Below, piece after piece: positions 11,001-20,627 of a stretch of DNA of 33,012 nucleotides. The DNA lies in NCBI GenBank assembly GCA_019400425.1, contig JAFREE010000209.1, positions 1 to 33,012 on the forward strand. The letters are read 5' to 3'. The notes under the pieces were generated by a model. That model saw only the letters and a list, made by a program, of their open reading frames with translations, was not told the origin of the DNA and searched no databases. Source of the stretch: Hymenochaete sp. R1. Lineage: Eukaryota; Basidiomycota; Agaricomycetes; Hymenochaetales; Hymenochaetaceae. The first letter of the stretch is position 1, and each line of letters starts with the position of its first letter. The position numbers and the translations under genes are program-made.

Positions 11001-13233
11001 GAGCTGTGCCGGGTATTTCTCGACCCATGCGATGAAGTTTTCGGCTGTGAAGTTTTCTGTACCATAAAACGCCTGGAGTTCCTCAACCGCGTCGCAGAGA
11101 AGGTATGCGAGATTGTTCCGCATCTCCGACTCAAGTTTTGCTAGCCAGTCATTAATCTTCGGGTAGTCTTTCAAGATGATGGGTGACCGGAAAGCGATTT
11201 CTTCGCCTTCTCGAGAAGCAATACCTGATATTTGAGTCTCGTCTTCGTCTAGTAGCATGGTGCTGATGCCAGCGAACATCTTTTTGAGATGCTTCATGAT
11301 TCTAACGATAGTCTTCGAGTTTCCGATGATCTCGAGAAGATCCTCGTCACCGACGAAATAGAAACGAGGGAACGAAGCGCGCTCGCGTTCGAGATATTCA
11401 CCTAGGGCCTTTTGGATCTTAGTGAGGAGATCCGCAAGACGTTCAAGTGACTTCTGGATTCCAGGAATGTTCAAGACTTCAATGACTCCCGGACTCTTGG
11501 CGACCTTTTTCATGACCGTCATGAACTCTGAGTTGATATTCTGGAACCGAGCTGATTCGACGGGTAAAAGATGCTTGATATCGGCACTGCCAGAAAATAT
11601 ACCCTCGAGGTAAACCCATTGACGTTGCACATCAATCCAAACATCTGGACAACTGTGAGGTTTTGACTAGAAACGAAAGAAGAAAAGTACGAACCGAAGA
11701 GAACATGAATCCTGTTGAGTTTGTCCTCCCAAGATGATGCATCTTCTTCAAAGACTTCAAGGACGCTTGTCAGTACAGGGCCTTTGGGGTAATTTGAATC
11801 GGACGCTACCTTTGTAGTAAGGTGAAAGCTTCATTGCCGTCAGTGAGTTCAAGTTCTCGCTGCACTTTGTGAATAAGTCGTCCCATCCACTAATTAACGT
11901 AATGTCAACAATTGTCTCTTTCAATGCTATTTTTTAAAATGAATAATTAAAAACTATTCTCACCGGATGAGCCTAGTCTTGTTCTGATAAATGACAAGAT
12001 CCAACGTGTACGAGTTCCAAGTCTCTTTGACCTGCTTGATGTACTCTTCAAGGGCCATCTTATACCAAATTGTCAACAGGGGAAAGCGTATATGATGTGG
12101 GTACTTACTTCTCCCTGAGCTTGGATAATAACTTCTTTGATCAATAGCTCGTTCTTTTTCAAGTCCATGTCATAGACATTTCCGAGGGTCATACTGCAAA
12201 AGCCAAAAAAAAGGTCAGACGAATAACTGAAAGGATGCGACCTGTACACACGTTGTAAGCATGACAGGAGACATCCTCAAGTTCTTGAAGAGCTGCTTCC
12301 AGTGTCTATCCTTCAACGCTTCCGACTTGAGCTCGCCAACAATGATATTACTCTTTAACAGCCCTCTCAACGTCTCCTGGACATACTCAAACGCCGCATA
12401 CTGTCGCATACGAGTCGGCATATCCTTCGTCGAGTTCAACAGCCCATTCAACTGCTCACGCAGCTTCCTCGGCTGTACGCTCGCCCACGTCATCTCCCTC
12501 AACTCGCTGATCTGTGCCCAGATACCCGAGAGCGCCGTCCAGACGGCCTTCAGGTCCTTCAGCTCGTCAAAGACGGGGTCGAGGCGCGTGTGCCGCGTGA
12601 GCTCGAGGTCGAGCGCCTCCTTCGCGCGGCAGACGAGGTCGTAGTCCTCCTGGACGCGGTTCAGCTTGATCTCGAAGACGTTGATGGTGTTCATGGCCGT
12701 GTCGGCGCGCATGTTGCCTTGGACGGGCCGTGTTTGCTCCCATTCGGCGATGATATCGTTGATCTTGTTCTCCACGATTTTATCCTCTGCGACGATTTTC
12801 AGTTGTAAGCCGGCTTGATTATCATCGAAACAATATTTCTTTCAGTGGCTAAAGCAAGGGGAGGTAGTGCTAGACGTGCTCACATAGCTGCTCTTGGATC
12901 GAGTCGCTCTTCCTCTTCAGAATCTCATTGTACGCACTCCACTCGCCCCTCAGCTGGTCACTATAAAGCCAGTCATCCGGGAACTGGTATCGAAATCGCT
13001 CGAGTGTCTTTTCGCCGTTCGCGCATAGGTCAATGAGCGGGCCCCACGTCTTGGACTTCTTCTTGAGGTCTTGCACGAAGGTGATGAACGTGACCGCCGC
13101 GGCCGTCGACGAGTTGGAAGGCGCGAAGACCTGTTCGAGCGTCAGAGGGAGAGAGGCATGATGTCCATCTCAAGAGTAATGTAGCACTTACCTCCATGGC
13201 GTTCGTCAACGTGTCGCAAAATGGTGTTGTCAA
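2042..13233 (-). CDS. Cytoplasmic dynein heavy chain, linker and motor; N-terminal tail missing
   Basis: Minus-strand minus-end-directed microtubule motor. Exons: 13192-13233 (open 5' end), 12884-13130, 12252-12813, 12109-12193, 11964-12058, 11810-11889, 11691-11756, 9826-11644, 7419-9768, 6659-7365, 4208-6606, 3089-4144, 2874-3037, 2350-2824, 2042-2298; about 3467 residues, phases all consistent. Domains in order: linker start ([65 protein letters not shown]); AAA1 P-loop GPAGTGKT near residue 758 with Walker [13 protein letters not shown]2 GSSGTGKT near 1058; AAA3 GPPGSGKT near 1430; AAA4 GVSGSGKT near 1778, split by an intron; stalk coiled coils around a microtubule-binding domain (about 5940-6215); AAA5, AAA6 and a C-terminal domain. 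Full-length chains exceed 4000 residues; roughly the first 1000 (dimerisation and cargo tail) are absent here. No start codon precedes the first exon. The 11691-11756 exon carries a second anomaly (see findings). Identity is certain; completeness is not. Confidence 0.96.
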
Positions 13234-13235
13234 TT

Positions 13236-13251
13236 GGGGGGGGGGGGGGGG
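13236..13251. repeat. G16 homopolymer (C16 on the dynein strand)
   Basis: Sixteen consecutive G lie exactly where dynein homology stops. In the dynein frame they would read as five prolines; the frame stays open for 19 more non-dynein codons to a TGA at 13309-13311, with no ATG. Such a tract is prone to assembly collapse or mis-joining. Confidence 0.95.
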
Positions 13252-13501
13252 TGTTAGAGTCTGAGGTCGGTCGGTAGTGCCTTTCCCAACACGCGTCGCG
13301 CTGGAATTTCATTTCATTCAGAAAGTCGCGCCCAGCTTGCCTACGCCTGCCGAATTGAGTGTCAAAGCGTCGATCATAAACGGGAACTTTGGGCGCGCCC
13401 TACATCCACATCCACAGACTCAGAGTGCTCTCTACTCTCTGCCATATTCCGCCGTCACCGTCCCTTTTTCTCTCCAGTACTCGTCAAAAAGCTTCACCAA
13501 A

Positions 13502-14148
13502 ATGGAAAGACGCCAGCCAAAAGTGATGGTACAACCCATCGTAAGTCATTCTCTCATCAATTTCAACCATAAACAAAAGGTCGATCGAAGGCGCTCTAAC
13601 GATTTTTCCATATTTATATGCGAATGCGACGACGCCTTGCAGAATATCATCTTCAAGTACCTACAACAAGTCTGTGCAATTTGGTCGTGTTTCGATCATG
13701 TTCTGAGTTTGACCCCCCAAAAATTCGAATTCTAGAAAAATAGAGTGGCCATCTGGTTGTATGACAATAACGAAATGAAGCTTGAAGGGCGGATTATGGT
13801 ACGTTCTGCCCATCCGTTTCCTGAAGAAACCATCTTTCCTCTCTGTGCTCCTTGTACTACGCGTCTTCTATCCCGTTGTCTCTTTTTTTTTTTGTTTCGA
13901 TCGGAATTGGATATACAAGTATCTCATCACCGTGACTTCCATTGCAGGGTTTCGACGAATTCATGAACGTAGTTCTGGACGACGCCGTAGAAGTCTACCA
14001 GAAAGATAACCGGCGAAGGGAGATAGGTACGATTTTAAGCATGCCTACATGTCTAACTAAACAATGTACTTGTACTGATTAGTTCCACGGTACAGGCGAA
14101 TTGCTTCTCAAAGGGGACAACATCTCGTTGATCCATTCCATTGCCTGA
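13502..14148 (+). CDS. SNRPE: Small nuclear ribonucleoprotein E (SmE)
   Basis: Five exons (13502-13540, 13643-13669, 13736-13798, 13948-14026, 14096-14148) encode 86 residues, close to the usual 85-95 for the family. The second exon is only 27 nt. The spliced protein begins MERRQPKVMVQPI, continues NIIFKYLQQKNRVAIWLYD, and carries the Sm1 motif (MKLEGRIMGFDEFMNVVLDD) and the Sm2 motif (GELLLKGDNISLIHS). SmE is one of seven Sm proteins that form the heteroheptameric ring around the uridine-rich site of U1, U2, U4 and U5 snRNAs in pre-mRNA splicing. The last intron could end at an earlier AG, but only the AG before 14096 keeps the Sm2 motif. The gene is divergent from the truncated dynein (268 bp) and its stop lies 109 bp from the convergent PEX10 stop. 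Confidence 0.95.
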
Positions 14149-14257
14149 TTTTCCCCTCTTTATCCACCTCCTACCAGTGTACTCTGCTCTGTATGTCCTC
14201 CCCTCGCAATATAACAAAATGGGACCTGTGTTTTTTTGTTTGGGTGTGACGAGCCGT

Positions 14258-15683
14258 TTATAAGTTATAAATGGGTATAAGACGTGTGACGTTCAGCGCT
14301 TGTCGACAGAGTGGGCATTCGGCCTTGTCAATAACGTTCAAATCAGTCAACGACTGCGCCCACAGCACCAGCACCAACACCAGCATCGCACAAAAAAGAA
14401 GAAAAAGAAGAACTCACCTTCTCCCTCCCCCACGACACAATACACCCCCAACAAAACAAATGCCCACACTCCGTCGCACAACTCGCCGTCCTCTCCTCCA
14501 AACAAAGCGTACACGCCCTCCTCGCCCTCACCTCATCCGGGACCCGCGCAAAGTCCAAATACGTGTTCTCGTCCTCCTCGGCGGGCTTCGGCGGGGCCGA
14601 CTCGGAGGCTGGGATGCGAGAGAGGAGGTCAGAGATGGGGACGCTGTCTATGGTTGCTTCTGCGCGGTCTCGTCTGCGGATGGGCTGTTTGCCTTTCGGA
14701 GAAAACGACGACGACGATGACGACGATGCAGGGTTTGAGGCAGAGGAGGCGATAGAACGGCGGAGGTCTCGGACTGCGGAGAAGAGTCGGTGAGCGAGTC
14801 GGAATAGGATGAGTATGCCGAGTAAAGAGTATGAAGGGGGTCGCGCGTTCGGGTTCTCTGGTATCAAGGAAATCTGTATCGATGAACGTGAGCACTTAGC
14901 ACCCAGCGTAGCGTATTCCGATTGCACGTAAGGTGTTACTTACATGTCTCGTGCGAAAGACCCGCCTCACGATACTATAGTACACCCCACTGAAATAAAA
15001 CACAGCCAAGTTAATCTCCGAGAAAACATCCAGCAGCGTCGGCACCCCTCGAAGAATCCCAGCTACACGCTGGTTTCCCCCACTCAACCGTGTTCCGAAC
15101 CGCGAGAAAACATACGCTGGGAACGCCGGGACGAGCACTAACGCTGCCTGACGCTGGACATGGCGCGTTTTCAGCTCTGATGATTCGTCGTCTTTCGCGA
15201 TAGAGATAGACCTCGTACGCACAGAATAAGAAGGCAGTCCCCTATTTTTCTCCGAAAAGTTCCAAATGTTGGTGTATTCTTCTCCTAGCGTCTGTTGTGC
15301 CCGGCCTGTCGTCAAGCCGTAATACAACAGCTTAGAAGCCAGTTCGACTTCCTTGTCCCAGCGGCTTAGCCAGCGGTTCCCTACATACAAACGCACGAAA
15401 TTTAGATCTGTTCGTATACTCAAAGTTAAAGACGCACCTAACCAAGCCCTGAACGTGTTTTCAAGCTGTTCCTTGAGCGAAAACACGTAGAGCAGATCCC
15501 TCTGGTTGGCTCGGACTGGAGCGTTGTAGCGTTGTAGTGTTGCAGTGTTGTGTACCGCCGACCATGAGTAACTTAATGAAGATCCATGAATTCATAGTTT
15601 CATTGCTCACTTATTTGCGGCTGCTGGGCCCTGGGCAGTTCAGGTATCCGAGAAGGGCCTGCCTGTGCATTTTCTGAGTTCAT
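14258..15683 (-). CDS. PEX10: Peroxisome biogenesis factor 10, RING-type E3 ligase
   Basis: Five exons (15611-15683, 15438-15515, 14944-15380, 14418-14873, 14258-14323) encode 369 residues. The N-terminal PEX2/10/12 domain is recognisable from [12 protein letters not shown] through LGEEYTNIW and [17 protein letters not shown] to [17 protein letters not shown], and includes the membrane segments. A Ser-rich, charged linker follows. The RING finger is at about 317-354: [17 protein letters not shown], then AECPLCRQ, with C317, C320, C332, H334, C337, C340, C351 and C354 as zinc ligands. The last ligand pair is supplied by the separate 66-nt final exon. PEX10 acts with PEX2 and PEX12 in the peroxisomal membrane as the ubiquitin ligase and retrotranslocation channel that recycles the PEX5 import receptor. 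The start at 15683 lies in a Pro/Gln-rich leader. The gene shares a 260-bp divergent promoter region with MGR2. Confidence 0.95.
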
Positions 15684-15943
15684 TTTTTGCACGAGCGAGG
15701 ATGCTGCTGGACTGGTACTGGGCTGGTGGGATGGGAGGCAGAGCTTCGGCTTCGGACGCGTCGCATGTGAATTGGGCCGTGGGCCGGAGACCGACCCACG
15801 AAATATCGAATGACGAGCGATCGACGAAAGCAAATAGGCCCGTTGTCGTCGTCCCAGCTCGCCTTTTGCTTCTTTCTCCAGACTTGTTCTCAATTACCGT
15901 CTCAAAAAGTTGCTCCAGTTTTTTTTGCAGGTGTTGAAAGGAC

Positions 15944-16592
15944 ATGTCGGGGCAACAGCATGGACAGATGGAGGGTCCGACCGTCTGGCAGAAAAGTGAG
16001 TTACGGCTCAGCGTCGTATTTTTGTGAACGTCATAACTGATCGGTACTCTTTTCGTGTATAGTGAAGTAAGCTGGTTTAACGAACAGTGGCTTATACACA
16101 GGGCTCTAATAAATGTTTTTTTTGTGAAAGAATGGGAGGCATGATGGGTTGCGGTGTCGGGTTAACCATCGGCTTCATCTTTGGCTCGTATAGCATTTTG
16201 AGGTGCGTGCGTTCACGTTTACAGCAACTTTCTTCACGAGCACGCGTACTAACGTGAACGCCTTCAGACAAGGAGCAGGCCCGCGAGGTGTAATGGCAAC
16301 GCTCTCGCAGTACATGCTGAGCAGTGCCGCGACGTTTGGGTTCTTCCTCTCCATTGGCTCCGTACGTCCCTTTGTTTGCTTTTTAAGCCTGTCATTTCCG
16401 GGCATCCTTTTGTTTGGTATTGACATAAGCGCATGTCGTGACCAGGTTATCCGAAATGATTCTTCACGATCACTTTTGCCGCCCCATCTCGAAGCCGTGT
16501 ACGGCTCGACCCCGATCGTGCACTCGCGTTTAGTGGGAGCATCTCTCGTCCGTGCGCGGTGGGAAGCGGAGAAGCAGAAGCAGGAGTTATAA
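15944..16592 (+). CDS. MGR2: Mitochondrial Mgr2/Romo1-family inner-membrane protein
   Basis: Five exons (15944-15995, 16063-16066, 16131-16202, 16268-16361, 16446-16592) encode 122 residues. The family core is clear: KMGGMMGCGVGLTIGFIFG forms the first membrane helix, ATLSQYMLSSAATFGFFLSI the second, then GSVIRND. Mgr2 is the lateral gatekeeper of the TIM23 presequence translocase; the metazoan homologue is Romo1. The second exon is a 4-nt microexon (TGAA) between TATAG and GTAAGC. Without it the third exon is read in the wrong frame and stops at once; with it the sequence becomes WQKMKMGG, the usual start of the family core. The C-terminus (about 80-122, ending EAEKQKQEL) is basic and variable. 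A short 3' hairpin follows at 16621. Confidence 0.93.
16063..16066 (+). other. MGR2: 4-nt microexon of MGR2
   Basis: TGAA is flanked by an acceptor (GTGTATAG) and a donor (GTAAGC), between introns of 67 and 64 nt. Its four bases complete a split AUG Met codon and begin a Lys codon, restoring the frame of the conserved KMKMGG. It is inferred from reading frame and family conservation only. Confidence 0.8.
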
Positions 16593-17697
16593 TTGAGCAA
16601 TACGTTCAAAGACTGCGCTTGACTTTGGTGGAGTCAAAGTCTGAAGGAGTCAAAGAGTGACCGGTGATAAGTTACTACGATATTTGGTGAGCGGCAGGTG
16701 TCTGTCGTTGCTGTCGCATTTGAGAGCGTAATGAAGAAATATGTCTTTTGTTTAAGCAGCGGGTGAACGAGAAGCATGGGTCGCTGCTGTTCGCTGTACA
16801 TAAAATTCGATTTTTTTTTGAGGTTACGTCGCGCGAGCGGGAAGGGAGTGGCGTCTTTGTCGTATAAGTTGAAGTCAACAAAACCAAACAAATTGGCAAG
16901 CGTCGAAGCGTCGGACCGGGATCGATCTGAAGGAACGGACGAAGTGGACGATGGGTTGCGTGCATCGTGTCGTGTGTATGTGTATGCGTTCGCGTGTGTG
17001 TGGTGTGAGCGTGTCATTTCATGCCATCTTATCTGTGATATCACCTGTTTTGAATGAAATTCTAGTGCGAGAGGGAGAGGAGATGAAGCTCAGCAGACGC
17101 CTAGTTTGGGAGTCAATTCAGTTCAGTTCAGAACCCGACTTGCATCGTCCATCGTCGAATCTGAATCTCAAAGTCCTTCCACTCGCATGCAGCGTGCATC
17201 CTAAGCACCCCCGAACAGTCAACCGCTTCACTTAGTCGGAGTGACAAGAAGGAAGGCGACATCCTTACATAATACAGCTCACTCCTTCTTTCGTTTCTTG
17301 AATTCTCTTTGCTTCTCTTCGGTCATGAATGACTGACTCACCCAATCCGCATGGCCTCCTACCCCAGCATCCTCAGTCCCTTCCGGCTCTCTCTATGCCT
17401 TCTTCCGCACCGTACCTTTCATTTCATCATCATCTAACTCTATTTACATGTACAGTACATACACTAGTCCACTACTACTTGTGTCAGCATACATCCTTCC
17501 CTCTCTCGTAGACATGCTCTCTACACGTGTTCCCCATCCATCTTCATCTACTTTTTTTGTTTCCGTCCCTTCCTTCTCTTCCTCTCCCTCTCCTCTCTTC
17601 TGACCCCACAGGACCTTGTTGTCTTGCCTCCTACCCCCACTATCATTCCTTCTTAGACCATCCATAACTTAGTACTTTCACCCATCGAGGAGACACA
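16593..17697. other. Intergenic region, MGR2 to the 468-residue gene
   Basis: No supported gene. A 7-bp hairpin (GACTTTG/CAAAGTC, 16621-16641) and a direct repeat GGAGTCAAAG (16630-16639, 16646-16655) lie just downstream of the MGR2 stop. A TG-rich low-complexity stretch spans about 16965-17030. A pyrimidine-rich tract (about 17480-17650) precedes the next start codon, as is common in fungal leaders, and a CCAAT lies at about 17342. Confidence 0.6.
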
Positions 17698-19313
17698 ATG
17701 TCCAGCGAAGTGCAGGCCGACGTTCAACATGTGTTCCAGGTCAGTCTACCCGGTGCTAGCGTATTTGCGCTGCATGATCTAGTATTAAGGGCATACTGGA
17801 TGGAACTGATTTTGTTCCTGTAGGACCCGTTTACTACCAAGTTTTCGACCTACGCTTCCGCTGAAATGAGCCCTTCCAAGTCGGAGGCTCTCGCTCATCC
17901 CGAGCCCGGCTCAGATCCCGTTGTACAGACACCGGCATCGACGCCTGCACCTTGTAGACGAGTGAGCCTTTCTTTTCGCTTGAGAACAAAAGTCCATGCC
18001 ATCTAAGTGCTTCTTGCTTTGTCCTATTCGCCATTGTCTTTTGCCCGTGTACGACCACAAACGTCGACCCGTCCCGTGGTTCCCAGTACTCTATAACATG
18101 CCCAAACTGTCGAGCGTCTCTCCTCAGCATCCCCGAAGATATTCTCGAGGTCGAAGAGGATCACACTCTACAACTCCCTCTTCCCGTCACAGCACCCTCG
18201 TCGGAACCACGTCAGAAACGTTGGTCCAGAAGACCGAGCGTGAACTGGATTTCACGCCCTCTGAACCGACAGGGTTCCGACGCGTCCAGCCGGCGTACAC
18301 TCCGTTCCACTACGACCAGCCCGAGCCCTAACTCAAGTCCCAGTCAAAATCTCAATCCATTCGTCGACGCTCCTTCTGTATTACCACCACCACCACCACC
18401 ATTCACGTCTCCATCTTTAAACCCTCCACGATACACTCAAGAGCACGAACTAGGCCACTGCCGACGCGCCTCCGTGTGCTCCGAAGCCTCCGACTCGAGC
18501 AGCCAAACCAAAGTCGAGCCTTCGCCCACCCCCAAATCCATCCTCCTCGCTCACTCGCCCTCCGTGTCGAGCAAGACGAGCGGGAAGAGCGGCAGGAGCA
18601 CGCTGACCGCCAAACGATCCGTCAAGTTTAACGACGAGCCCGTGTATTACGATTACTCGTACCGGGACTGTGCGTGCTGCAAAGTATCCGACTCCAAGCT
18701 GGACGAGCCGTCTTTGTCAACCCCCTCGCCTCTGTCCCCGTTGACGGCGACGGCTACGGCGACGACACCTCCACCCGCGTACGACTCTGCCTCGCTATAC
18801 ACGTACCGGTCCGACCTCGAGAGCGGGCTAACCCTAAGCGGTTTCGGACACAGACACGAGGACTCCACGTCGAGCACCTCAACCGGCGGAAGCGGGTACG
18901 CAAGGCCAGGTCTCCTGCACGGCTACGACGACGACATGTTTTCCTTCGAAGAGCCCGAGACGATCCCCTCTGCGCGTCGATGGAGTCTTTTCAGCCGGTT
19001 CGTGGCGTGGTTGAGGCGCGCGACGGGGCGGAGGCGGTATACCATTGATGAGGAAGGGGAGACGGATGAGGAGGACGTCGGGCTTGGGGTTGGGGTTGGG
19101 ATGAGGAAGAGGCCGGTGATTTCGAGGCCGTTGCCGTTGGCGCCGAGGGCTTGTTATGCGCCGTATCCGGATCCGAGGATGCATTTGAGGGAGGGGAGAG
19201 GGGCCGGAAATGGGAAGGGGAGGGAGCGGAGGAGGAGGGTGTTGGCGAGGAGGGGAGTGGGGATGCATATGGGGAGTCAGATCAGTCTGAGGAGTGGGTA
19301 TTCGGTGGTGTAG
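17698..19313 (+). CDS. Uncharacterised Ser/Pro-rich protein with two PPxY motifs
   Basis: Not recognised as a named family. Three exons (17698-17739, 17824-17961, 18087-19313) encode 468 residues; intron phases (0,0) agree. Residues 15-60 include FTTKFSTYASAEMSPSKSE. The third exon starts YSITCPNCRASLLSIPEDI, with a CxxC pair, then an acidic patch. The middle is Ser/Pro-rich and predicted disordered. It includes a polyproline run near 160-166, PPRY at about 173-176 and PPAY at about 289-292, both matching the PPxY ligand of WW domains. KRSVKFNDEPVYYDY (near 236-250) contains an RVxF-like RSVKF, the type used for PP1 docking. A Cys cluster (DCACC) follows. The C-terminus is basic and Arg-rich (GRERRRRVLARR). 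No signal peptide or membrane segment is evident. A regulatory or adaptor role is inference only. Confidence 0.78.
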
Positions 19314-20627
19314 ACTCGAAGACGCTGAGGCTGAGGGGTCTGTGAAGTGCTTTTTGCATGAAGACGAGGGTGTGTCCTGTTTATCGAAGGGTATCCAGGA
19401 TAGCCCGGTCTATGCACTCTACACGCTGCTGTGTACTACCTTTTCCTCCCTTACCCTTACTCCTCTTCTCATGTCAACTCACAAAACCAACAAAAAGAAA
19501 CCAATTCCCAATCCAAACATACCAGTTCCGTTTCATGACCTTCCCTCAAGCTCATGCGTACATTACATAACGTCAACAGTAACACTCGCCAAATGCTCCC
19601 GTACAGGTCTATCTCAAGTGTACAAGTGTACTACTAGTACATACGTAGCTCATGCCATTTCCCATCCATCTCATCGTCTCATTCCACCATATATATACAT
19701 ACCATACCCCGTCGCCGTATAAATTAACCCTTTCCCCCCACCCTCCCATCACCACTTTTCTCATCCATCAGCTTCCCTTACTTATTCTTCGCATTTTGTT
19801 GATTTACGAACCCAACCCATCCCGTCCCATCCCACCCGTTCCCATCTTATCTAATTGCCCCATCATCCCATGTACAAAGTACAAAAAGAAAGGACGACCC
19901 GTTTTCCTTTTTCACTTCATCTGTCATCTGTCATGTTTCTCGAGCAGTGCTCCCTCTTCTCCCTCTTCTCCCACTTTCCAATATTAACGACGTACTCCGT
20001 ATCCAGATCCATATACTGACAGTATGAGATTGGGAGGGGGTTTCTTTGGTGGTATGTATGTGTATATGTGTATTGTATAGGTGTGTAGGTATGGCTACGT
20101 GCTGCGTGGTGTTATTGGACGTATGTTTGATGGCTTTGTATAGGATATGTATTCTTTCGAGTCTTCACTTCCCCCTCCCCCCCCCTTTTTTTTTTCTACT
20201 TTTCCCCTCTTCACCTACTACCTAGGCCTTTTTCTTCAATCGAACCCCCCTCCCTCCTCTCTCGGACTTCTTATATCTATTCCCGCTGCGCTACCCCCTT
20301 CTCTTCCCCCCGTCGTCGGTCAATTGTACGTACGTGTCGTATGTAGCATGTAGTCGATAAGCGCGGTCTGTAGCCTGAGACTCAGACCGAAACTTGAACT
20401 CGACTCGTTTTTTGATCGCTATGATCCGTGCGACTGGGTTTGTTTCTAACGTTCCGTTCCGTGTATGCGATCCGTAAGGCGGGAGTGTGATGGTATAGTG
20501 TCAAGCAAATGAATGTTATTGGATTGTGGACGCGCATATAGGCAAGTACAGCTGCCATGCACGGCTTTTTTCTTCTTTGGAAGTCTATTCTCTATGTTTT
20601 GAAATGCATTTGCTATTTCCAAAGAGA
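19314..20627. other. Convergent intergenic region, 1.3 kb
   Basis: No supported gene between the stop of the 468-residue protein and the stop of homoserine kinase. The plus strand is strongly C+T-rich from about 19440 to 19980. A TG/TATG low-complexity stretch lies at about 20035-20110, and a C-run followed by a T-run lies at about 20171-20200. Short open frames here are low-complexity and resemble no family. Presumably this is 3' UTR and spacer. Confidence 0.6.

Noticed and set aside
10131..11144. A 337-codon plus-strand open frame
   Set aside because: It is antisense to the conserved dynein AAA1 and linker exon and has no family resemblance.
2042..13233. Dynein split like the Ustilago maydis two-gene motor
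   Set aside because: That split lies in the motor; here linker, AAA1-AAA6, stalk and C-terminus are contiguous, so only a tail/linker split or an assembly error remains possible.
14271..14755. Overlapping plus-strand frames of about 150 codons
   Set aside because: They are antisense to the PEX10 RING and Ser-rich exon and are low in complexity.
16634..17044. A minus-strand frame of 136 codons downstream of MGR2
   Set aside because: It has low-complexity composition, no recognisable motif and no splice partners.
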